Origin: Lactuca virosa
Lineage: Eukaryota; Streptophyta; Magnoliopsida; Asterales; Asteraceae
Direction of reading: 5' to 3'
Assembly: GCA_928212115.1 (NCBI GenBank)
Contig: CAKMRJ010002223.1
Span: forward strand, 312,847,759-312,911,758
DNA length: 64,000 nucleotides
In this document: one piece after another, positions 23,038-32,037 of the stretch
Layout of the letters: each line of letters starts with the position of its first letter
How positions within the stretch are numbered: position 1 is the first letter of the stretch
Notes under the pieces: generated by a model
What the model was told of the DNA's origin: nothing
Seen by the model: only the letters and a program-made list of their open reading frames with translations
Database searches by the model: none
Program-made: the position numbers and the translations under genes

Positions 23038-23120
23038 TTGGATCCTAACCTTGATATTATATCTTTGGGTTATTTTATTAAGGTATCTTGAAATCTAACT
23101 AAAACTTTCTTTCTTTTCAG

Positions 23121-23747
23121 ATGTCTACTCCTGGAAACACTTCTGCTTCGTCCTCCTCCAACCAAAACTTCTCTTTGCTCAATATCTGCTCCAAAGTCGT
23201 TATGGATGGCTCAAACTATAACGATTGGATGCGCAACATCAAGATGGCTCTTCGTTTCGAGAACAAAGAATATGTTCTTGAAAAGGAGCTCAAAGAGCTT
23301 GATGAGAATGAAGCTACTCCTGAAGATCTTGCTGCCTACAAGAAACATTACGATGATGCTACCAAAGTGGCATGCATCATGGTGGCAACTATGTCCCCAG
23401 AACTGCAGAGGTACTATGAGGACTACTGGCCTTTCGAGATGAACAAGGACCTTATGGAAAAGTACCATAAGCGAGCTCGTCAAGAAAAGTTCGAAGTAGT
23501 CAAGTCACTCATGGCTTGCAAGATGAAAGATGGGGAGTCAGTTGTGTCACATGTGCAAAGAATGCAACGCTACATAGAGCGTTTGGTCAAGCTCAATATT
23601 CACTTTGATGAGGAATTGGCCATTGACATGGTCTTGAACTCACTTCCTGAATGTTATGGTCAGTTTATTCTAACTTACCATTTGAACAATACTGAGCAGA
23701 CCTTGGCCCAATTGCACAACTGTTGCAGACAGCTGAGGCAGGGATGA
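23121..23747 (+). pseudogene. Element E gag, N-terminal part
   Basis: This copia gag of the UBN2/Retrotran_gag type includes MDGSNYNDWMRNIKMAL, MEKYHKRARQEKFEVVKSL and DMVLNSLPECYGQFI. The frame runs off near 23722 ('caactgttgc'), where one base appears to be missing, and ends at 23747. The rest of Gag continues in the next frame. The ATG follows the predicted splice acceptor directly. Confidence 0.85.
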
Positions 23748-24481
23748 AGGGTAAAAGTATACCCTCCACACCTACGAGTGCCCCTGTTTTGGCTATTGGA
23801 CAGGGAAAGGGGAAAAAGAGGAAAAGTCCTCCCAAGCAAAACTGGAAGAGCAAGGCTCAAGCTGGGTCATCTAGTAATGGCCCAAAGGCTAAGCCCAATG
23901 GTTCCACTCCCCATGTTTCTGATCCAAAAGAGGTCGTTTGCTTTTACTGCAACCAAAAGGGGCATTGGAAGAGATCTTGCCCACAATATCTGCAAGATAT
24001 CAAGGATGGCAAAGTGAAGCCATCTTCGGCAGGTATTTACACTATTTCTGCTAATAACTCATTATCTTCTCGTTCATGGGTCCTTGATACAGGATGTGGT
24101 TTTCATATCTGTTCTGATTTGCAGGGTCTAAAGGAAAGTGAGGAGATAGAGCGAGGAAGGATAAACCTGATCATGGGAAACAGAAAGTCTTCACCAGTAA
24201 CCAAGATCGGAGTTTATCAGCTTCTGCTTAGTAATGATGTTAGATTAGATTTAATAAATTGTTGCTATTCGTCTGAGATGACGAGAAACATTATTTCATT
24301 TCATGCATTGTTCAGACAAGGTTTTACATATTCTTTTAATGATTTGAATGGTTCAATTTCTGTTTATAAGAATGGTGTTTTTATGTTTGAAGCTTTGCCT
24401 TGTAATGGTGTGTATGAAACAGTGACTTGTGTTGATAGCCTAGGAAATAGTGTACTTAATATTGACTTGTCTAAAGTGTAG
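23720..24481 (+). pseudogene. Element E gag C-terminus and protease
   Basis: After the frameshift the sequence gives a basic linker and an intact zinc knuckle CFYCNQKGHWKRSC. The copia protease site follows (WVLDTGCGFHIC), near 24077-24112. The frame ends at TAG 24479-24481, where a two-base shift separates it from the pre-integrase domain. Confidence 0.85.
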
Positions 24482-26640
24482 ACAAGGCATGCTTGTGGCA
24501 TTATTGTCTTGGACACATTAACAAGAAACGCATAGCCCAACTCCAAAAGGATGGAGTGTTGGAATCATTTGACCTAAAGTCAGATGATATGTGTGAATCT
24601 TGTCTTTTGGGAAAGATGACAAAATCACCATTCACAGGGTCTTGTGAAAGAGGTGAAGGTCTGTTGGATCTCATACACACGGATGTGTGTGGGCCCTTCA
24701 GATCAACTACAAGAGATGCTAATCGATTCTATGTGACTTTCACTGACGATTATAGCAGATATGGATATATCTACTTGATCAAGCATAAGTCAGAAACTTT
24801 TGAAAAGTTCAAAGAGTTTAAGCATGAAGTCGAAAATCAATTGGGCAGAAAGATAAAGATACTTAGATTTGAGGCGCGGGAGTATCTTAGTATCGAGTTT
24901 AACGACTATCTGAAAGAATGTGGGATAGTCTCACAATTGACTCCTCCTAGGACACCACAGTTAAATGGTGTAGCTGAGAGGCGTAATCGAACCTTGTTAG
25001 ACATGGTTCGTTCTATGATGAGTCGGGCTTCGCTTCCCATTCACTTCTGGGGGTATGCCTTAGAGACAGCCGCCCACATCCTCAATCTTGTCCCTACAAA
25101 GAAGGTTGCCAAAACACCTCACGAAATGTGGACAGGGAAAGTTCCCTCGTTAGCACATATTAAAGTCTGGGGTTGTGAAGCTTTCGTAAGACGAGAGACT
25201 CACGACAAGCTAGCAGCTAGAAGTGAGAAATGTGTTTTCATTGGTTACCCAAAGCAGTCTTTTGGATATTTGTTCTACAGGCCTAGTGAGAACGTGGTCT
25301 TTGTAGCACGAAGAGGAGTCTTTCTTGAAAGAGAGCTCATATTCAAAGAGGACAGTGGGAGCACTATTGACCTTGAAGAAATTCAAGAGTCAGCCAATGA
25401 AGGAACCTTAGATGACACTAGCACTCAACCAGAGGAAACAGTTCCTGTTGAACCAATCGATAACTCATTACCTCTTAGAAGATCCACTAGGGTGAGTGTG
25501 CCACCTGAGTTGTATGGTTTTCATATTACTTCAGATGGTGACACATTCATAAGTGACAGAACACTGGTAAACTTAGATGAACCAGTCACTTATAAGGAAG
25601 CAATGGCAGGCCCAGAGGCTTCCAAGTGGAAAGAGGCAATGGACAGCGAGATTAAGTCCATGTATGACAACCAAGTTTGGAATTTGGTTGATAGTGCACC
25701 AGGTCGTAAGACAGTTGGGTGCAAATGGATCTTCAAGAAGAAGACAGACATGGATGGAAATGTGCACACATTCAAGGCTCGACTGGTTGCAAAAGGTTTC
25801 ACTCAAACCCCAGGGGTTGACTATGATGAGACCTTCTCACCAGTAGCTAAGATTAAATCTATTAGGATATTGCTCGCCATAGCTGCCTTTAATGATTATG
25901 AAATCTGGCAGATGGATGTCAAAACTGCTTTCCTTAATGGGAAGTTGGCTGAAGATGTTTACATGAGTCAGCCAGAGGGTTTTGTTGATGCAAAGTTCCC
26001 CAATGGAGTGTGCAAGCTTGAGAAATCCATTTATGGATTGAAACAAGCATCTCGCAGTTGGAATCTTTGCTTCCATGAGAAAGTCAAAGAGTTTGGTTTC
26101 TCTAGAAGTGAAGATGAGTTTTGTGTGTATATCAAGGCTAGTGGGAGTATAGTAACTTTTCTGGTGTTGTATGTCGATGACATATTACTCATTGGTAAAG
26201 ACGTTCCAACCTTGAAGGAGGTTAAGTCTTGGCTTGGAAAGTGTTTTGCCATGAAAGACCTTGGAGAAGCTGCCTATATTCTTGGGATTAGAATATTGAG
26301 AGATAGAAAGAAGAGACTAATTGGACTTAGTCAGAGCACATACTTGGATAAGGTACTAAAGAGGTTTAGTATGGAAAATTCCAAGAAGGGAGAGCTACCT
26401 ATCCAGAGCAATACCAAATTGAGTAAGACTCAATGCCCGAGTACAGATGTTGAAATAGATGACATGAGTCATGTACCTTATGCTTCCGCTGTCGGATCGA
26501 TCATGTACGCTATGACATGTACTCGCCCTGATGTGGCATTTGCTTTGAGCATGGTCAGTCGTTATCAGGGAAACCCAGGTAGAGCTCATTGGATAGCAGT
26601 TAAGAATATACTCAAGTATTTGCGAAGGACAAAGGACTAG
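24482..26640 (+). pseudogene. Element E integrase and reverse transcriptase
   Basis: From 24493 the frame is open for 715 codons. The pre-integrase zinc site (HYCLGHI ... CESCLLGKM) comes first, then the integrase core with first Asp in LIHTDVCGPF and Glu in LNGVAERRNRT. The second catalytic Asp is missing: where copia integrases have a SDRGGEY-like motif, this copy reads RFEAREYLS and is one residue shorter. RT follows with ARLVAKGFTQ, QMDVKTAFLNG and the YVDD active site at about 26170. A TAG at 26638-26640 falls inside an otherwise continuous frame before RNase H. The integrase should be inactive, so insertion probably used enzymes from another copy. Confidence 0.85.
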
Positions 26641-27162
26641 GTCCTTGTGCTTGGTGGCAGTGATACTTTGAGAGTAGATGGTTACAGTGATGCCAGCTTT
26701 CAGACGGATAGAGATAACTTCCGTTCTCAGTCGGGCTGGGTATTTTTACTGAATGGAGGAGCAGTTACTTGGAAGAGTTCCAAGCAAAATACGGTGGCTG
26801 ATTCTACTTGTGAATCAGAGTACATAGCAGCAAGTGAAGCGTCGAAAGAAGCAGCTTGGTTGAGGAACTTCATCGGGGATCTCGGAGTTGTTCCAACCAT
26901 CCAGGAGCCTATGGAACTGTTCTGCGATAATGAAGGAGCGGTTGCCTTGACAAAGGAACCGAGAGATCATGGTAAGACCAGACATATCGACAGAAAGTAC
27001 CATTTCATCAGACATAGAGTTGAAGAAGGCCATCTTATAGTAAAGAGGGTGTCATCTGAAGATAACCCAGCAGATCCCCTCACAAAGGGTCTGAGTAGGA
27101 CTAAGCATATTCAGCATGATCGAAGCATAGGACTGAAAGATGATATTAGTTTTAGTAGTTAG
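26641..27162 (+). pseudogene. Element E RNase H
   Basis: Copia RNase H continues in frame after the TAG at 26638. It has VDGYSDASFQ, SSKQNTVADSTCESEYIA, LFCDNEGAVALTKE and a DPLTKGLSRTKH end. The domain looks complete, but the upstream stop separates it from RT. Confidence 0.85.
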
Positions 27163-28030
27163 ATTAGTTTTTGAAACTTGTAACAAAGTAAATGTAATTG
27201 ACTTTTGGTGATTAAATAATAAAGTATTATTTATAAGTTTGGCTACTACCTTTTGTCAATTGTTTATTATTGTGTTTCATTTTTGCATGTTTTACTTCCT
27301 GAATAATGAGATTATTCAAACTCCACAGTCGCTCGTACTCTTGGAAGTAAGTAGTGAATTAAGACTGTCATGAATTGGATTGCAGATTGTCTAAGGATAG
27401 ACATGGCAATAGAATTGCTGCAATGTTCATGAGTACTCAGAAATTGAGATTTGAGTATTGGATAAACCCTCGCTCAGAGTATTACTTCATGGAATTCATC
27501 ACGAGTAATACTGAGACGATAATATCTTATAATCTTGAAACAAAAGATATATGAGTTGTAATTTACAAGTCGGTTATGCATTGGTGATACGAAAACGCAT
27601 CAGTAACTTGGTGTTATAAAACGTATTGTCATGCATAATTTGATGAGTAAAAGATACAAGCATATGAGTCAACGTTTATTCGTTCCTTTTGCCCTAACCG
27701 GAAAAGCGATATATGTGGGCCCCTCGATGATTTGGTGTTGACTTATGTGCTGGGCCCAGCCAGGACTAAATTGATGTGTTCGATTAGAAGTCCTTCATCA
27801 TCACAAATCAGAAATCGGGAAACATAGATTCTGGACAAAGAGATTGATTACATTCCATGTCTTATGTCTAGGGATATCTTGCAGAACGAAGGATTATATG
27901 ATCACCTATCTTAGGACACGTAACTGACTGGGTCAGAGTTCGGCAGCAGCTTTTTGGAAGCTACAATTTGCTGGTCAAATTTAGAAGGCATACTAGCAAT
28001 TATAGTTACAGACTTATCCAAGTGGGAGAC
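27163..28030 (+). mobile_element. Element E 3' non-coding region and purine tract
   Basis: These 868 bp have no open frame. They align at DNA level with 7655-8494 of element G. The last 11 bp (aagtgggagac, 28020-28030) are the polypurine tract. Conservation between an old and a young family suggests a functional RNA segment. Confidence 0.7.
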
Positions 28031-28892
28031 TGTTGGATTAGGTGTCTAAGCCCATAACTATAATTGGTATGTACTTGAATTGATAGCAGCACAATCCTTT
28101 TGGGTTGCCCTCAACCTAGCAACTGGATAAGGAAATTATGAAAGGAGAGATATTAATTTATAAGATTAATAAATTAATATATATATAAATGATTTATTAA
28201 TATGTTATTGGATTAATATATTAATTAGAAATCATTATGTTTAATTAATTGTTAGCCAGAAATTAATCAGAATTGATTTTGGGGTTAAAAGAATTAATTA
28301 TAAGGTGCAGGGACTAGTTTGCAATTATCTAATAGTTGAGTGGAAGGCTCTAGAACCCCCTTGGAAGAGGGTGGACGAAATCTTTAGGGGAAACCCTAAT
28401 AATTTCGTCCATAGGGGCTTGGATAAGGCCCTTGGGTTTGCTTAGGCCCTAAGCAAAGGATAACTAGGGTTTCCCTTAAACCCTAGATCCCTCAGCTATA
28501 TAAGGAGCCTCCTGGTTCATGTTTTTGGACACTCTTTCTTTTGAAGAAACCCTAAGGCCGAGATTTTGCATACTCCCTCTCCCCTCTCTCTTCTACTTTC
28601 CTTCTTGCTAGTTTGGGTGTGATTCCATTAGAGGCATTACACTTGTGGTGCTAAAGCTTCCAAGAAGATCAAGATCAAGATCAAGGGAATATCAATTGTT
28701 TGCTATAACAATTGAAAGGTATGTAAACCCTAAACCCTAGTTTGTTAATTTCGAAATTAGCCTCTCTCCTCTAGGGTTCTTGTTTTGCAATTCAAAGTTG
28801 TATGTTCAATAGTTAAAACATAGATCCAAAGTAGGTTGCATGTGAACTTAGGAATTGTTTTCTAGTTTATTTGTTGTACCTAAATCCCATCA
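28031..28892 (+). mobile_element. Element E 3' LTR
   Basis: It is a near-perfect copy of 20941-21801. Visible differences are 'cacaatcc' for 'cacagtcc', 'gttagccag' for 'gttagtcag', and one extra T in 'agattttgc'. The splice donor (28719) and TATA box are conserved. Confidence 0.95.
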
Positions 28893-30050
28893 GTCTCAGC
28901 TACAGGAGCTGCTAGGCAAGCAGTTCATTCATCCGAGCAGTTCTCCGTGGGGAGCGACGATTCTCTTCGTCGAGAAGAAGGATGGTTCACACCCGGATGT
29001 GCATTGACTACCGGGAGTTGAACAAGCTGACGGTGAAGAACCGTTATCCACTACCGCAGATCGATGATCTCTTTGATCAGCTACAGGGGGCATCTTGGTT
29101 TTCCAAGATTGATTTGAGGTCCGGGTACCATCAGGTCAGGGTACGGGAGGAGGAGGTGGAGAAGACCGTGTTCCGGACTCGTTATGGACACTACGAGTTC
29201 GTGGCGATGCAGTTTGGGCTCACCAATGCGCCAGCTATATTTATGGACCTGATGAATCGGGTATGCAGAGCGATGCTTGATCGCTCGGTCATTGTTTTTA
29301 TAGATGACATCTTGGTGTATTCCAAGACCAGAGAGCAACATGAGGAGCATCTTCGGGAGTTATTAGGAGTCCTGAGGCGAGAACGGCTTTATGCCAAGTT
29401 CTCGAGGTGCGAGTTTTGGTTACGAGAGGTTCAGTTCCTTGGACACCTCGTTAACCAGGAGGGGATTTTGGTTGATCCGGCCAAGATCGAGGAGTTATGC
29501 AGTGGGAGGTTCTGAAATCTCCCTCGGATATTAGTAGCTTCTTGGGATTGACAGGGTACTACCGGAGATTCATACATGATTTCTCCAAGATTGCAGTACC
29601 CCTCACTCGTCTGACGAGGAAGGGGGTGGATTTCTGGTGGGGCCCTGAGCAGCAGAGGGCATTTGAGACCCTCAGACAACGACTTTACGAGGCACCAGTC
29701 TTGACTCTCCCGGAAGGAGTTGAGGATTTTGTAGTGTTCTGTGATGCATCCATCACAGGACTGGGATCGGTCCTCATGCAGAGAGGACGAGTGATAGGCT
29801 ACGCATCGCGGCAGTTGAAGCCGCATGAGACGAGGTACCCCACACACGATTTGGAGTTGGGAGCGGTGGTATTTACTCTCAAGATTTAGAGACATTATCT
29901 CTACGGGGTCCGCTGTACCATATACACGGACCACAAGAGTTTGAGACACATCATGGATCAACCGCACCTGAACATGAGGCAGCATAGGTGGATGGACGTA
30001 GTCAAGGATTATGATTGCGAGATCCTTTACCATCCTGGTAAAGCGAATGT
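28893..30050 (+). pseudogene. Element C reverse transcriptase and RNase H (truncated)
   Basis: This resumes the RT interrupted at 20940. Motifs are LQELLGKQFIHPSSSPWGA, DYRELNKLTVKNRYPLPQI, LRSGYHQVRV and FIDDILVYSK (the F-I-D-D active site). RNase H has FCDASITGLGSVLMQRG and TDHKSLRH. Shifts lie near 28990 (one extra C) and 29490. A TGG-to-TAG change at 29887-29889 stops the last frame. The sequence ends in YHPGKAN at 30050, where the A1 LTR begins; integrase and 3' LTR are absent. Confidence 0.85.
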
Positions 30051-30278
30051 TGAAACATCCCAAAAATACTAGCCAAAAATTTCGTTTTCAAAATCATTTA
30101 ATAAACATAAATATCATCGCCATAGTATAAAATCATAAAACATGTATCTCAAAATCTCATAAAATCTGTCATCATATCACAATCTCATATAACATATCAG
30201 AGTAAACTCCCAGGCTAAGAAAACTGTGGTGTGTGCCATGCCATCATCCCGAGCCCTTTCCCTTGCTAGCTGAAGTAC

Positions 30279-30911
30279 CTGAAACCAAAACTGAAACTAT
30301 AAGCACGAAGCTTAGTGAGCTCCCCCAAACTACTACATACCATACAAATCACGTATAGCAAAAAAACATAACTCTGGGACTACTCCCAACTGCATCGGAA
30401 CGAATCCCGGCATCGGCTTACCCGACATCGAACTCCTGTCCGGCATTGGGCTCACCCCGGCATCCGACCGCATCGGGCATCGGGATCACCCCGGCATCGG
30501 GCTTACCCCGGCACATACACAGCATAACATATATCATAAACATATAATCTGCATCGGGATTGCCCCGGCACCGGGCCGAAGCCCGGAACATATAATCGTA
30601 ACATATAAACTAGCATACATCGGGCTTGCCCCGGAACATATAACTCATGGCATAATTAACAAACATCGGGCTTTCCCCGGCATCGGGCTTACCCCGGAAC
30701 GCATAACAAATAACATATAAACATGCATGAATCACAAAGACATCAGGCATACATAACTACTTCTCGGGACCGCCCCGGCATCAGACCGAAGTCCGGAAAC
30801 ATATAAACTACATCGGGCTAATCCCGACATCGGGCTCACCCTGACATACTCTACAACTTAAACGGGACGACATTGTGACCGTAGACCCGTTCCTACTGGA
30901 AGGAAACTCAC
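30279..30911 (-). other. Predicted LTR-internal intron, A1 left LTR
   Basis: The donor is ACGAG|GTGAGTTTCC (intron starts 30911). The acceptor block is CTCACTAAGCTT ... GGTTTCAG|GTACTTC (intron ends 30279). The 633-bp interval contains the repeat array at 30404-30870. Many array units read GGGGTAAGC or GGGGTGAGC on the - strand and so resemble extra donors. Equivalent introns are 54299-54946 (right LTR) and 47363 down to 37704 (middle LTR, holding element B). Confidence 0.5.
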
Positions 30912-31411
30912 CTCGTATGGCCGAATGCTGAAAAACTGGGTGATGGATCCCTATCTGCTGCTCCGGCGACTCTCTGGCTATAATTCCATAACAACACTTA
31001 ATCAAAAACTGATAATCCCTCTTAGGGTAAAATGACCATTTTACCCTCCTGATCAAAGTCAACGCCAAGGTCGAAGTCAACTCTCAGTGAACCCAACTCG
31101 CCGAGTCCCTCTACCGACTCGTCGAGTTCAAACGTTCATAACATCGGGACATCTCGATTCTACTCGTCGAGTCTCACCTTGGGCTCATCGAGTTCTTTTG
31201 TTTACAAGTCTCACTCATGTCCAACTCGCTGAGTCATCTCCTTAACTCAGTGGTTTCACTCATAATCAAAGAAGGGTTTGGGGACATCGATCCGACTCGT
31301 CGAGTCCCAAGAACAACTCGGCGAGTCCATTGCATGCTCAGACTATACAGTTGTTCCTAGGTGATTCCACTACCTCTAATTCATAGATCTGGACTCCTTA
31401 GGCTATAATAA

Positions 31412-31436
31412 CACGTAAAGTTGCTAACTTTACGTG
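31412..31436. promoter_or_regulatory. Conserved LTR stem-loop (A1)
   Basis: CACGTAAAGTT-GCT-AACTTTACGTG is a perfect 11-bp stem. Identical copies lie at 47864-47888 and 55447-55471. D has it at 58992-59016 with loop GCA. Confidence 0.65.
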
Positions 31437-32037
31437 CATGCATGATGCTATGAAGCTAAATTACCCAAAACAAGCTAGAAATGAGAGTCTAGGGCATAGA
31501 ATGGGATCTTGGATGAATAAAGGTGGTAACTTTGAGCTTCTGGAGCTCAAGAGTGCCTAGATCTAAAGTCCTTATAGTCCCAAAAGCTCTCTACTCGAAA
31601 TTAGCTTGGAAAGGACCCAAAAGTGGCAACAAACAAGCTTTCATGAAGAGCTAAGTGAAAATAAGCCAAAGTATAAACTTTATACCTTCAAGAGCTCTGA
31701 AATGCAACAAAAACTCTGGATCTCCTGCCTCTTCTAGAAGCACAAATAGATCTCTTCCTTCTCCTAACTTCAAATCACACAAAAATGGCAAGAAAGGCTT
31801 TAAGACACTCAATGGTTGCTAGGGTTTCGAGAATGGACTGTGGAGGTGATGGAGGCTGGGGTGAAGACCCATAATGATGCTTAAATAGGGTGCAAACCCT
31901 AGGGATTAGTGTTTCCTCCTGATGGATCTACTCGACGAGTTAGGGCTACCAACTCGTCGAGTAGCTCTTATAAAATGAACATTTAGAGAATTACTTTCGT
32001 ACCAGGAATGGGGCGTTACAACTCTCCCCCACTTGTC

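Larger units (their letters stand above)
21628..23120 (+). other. Predicted leader intron of element E (contains primer site)
   Basis: The donor in the LTR is GAAAG|GTATGTAAAC. The acceptor is a branch-point-like TCTAACT, then TTTCTTTCTTTTCAG, ending exactly at the gag ATG (23121). The 1,493-bp interval holds the end of the LTR, the primer site and the whole leader. Element F has the same arrangement. It is predicted from sequence only. Confidence 0.55.
20941..28892 (+). mobile_element. Complete copia element E, nested in C reverse transcriptase
   Basis: The element is 7,952 bp. It contains LTRs of 861 and 862 bp, a tRNA-iMet primer site, long leader, gag, protease, integrase, RT, RNase H, a 0.87-kb 3' region and a purine tract. 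I can see three differences between the LTRs: an A/G, a T/C and a one-base indel. The insertion is therefore recent. The junction with C is slightly altered: flanks TCGAC and GTCTC are not an exact duplication. Coding is disrupted by two shifts and one stop, and an integrase catalytic residue is missing. Confidence 0.9.
30051..32020 (-). mobile_element. A1 3' LTR (left LTR of A array)
   Basis: The + strand reads TGAAACATCCC...GGGGCGTTACA, 1,970 bp. It is 81 bp shorter than the other two A LTRs. One roughly 70-bp loss at about 31926 lies between two CTACTCGNCGAGT words, and one repeat unit is missing near 30490. On the - strand it has a perfect 14-bp inverted repeat CTACTCGACGAGTT/AACTCGTCGAGTAG (31926-31962), a TATTTAAGC box near 31879-31888, a stem-loop at 31412-31436 and ACTCGNCGAGT words at 31090-31330. 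A predicted intron (30911-30279) holds a CATCGGGCTTACCCCGG array. Confidence 0.85.
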
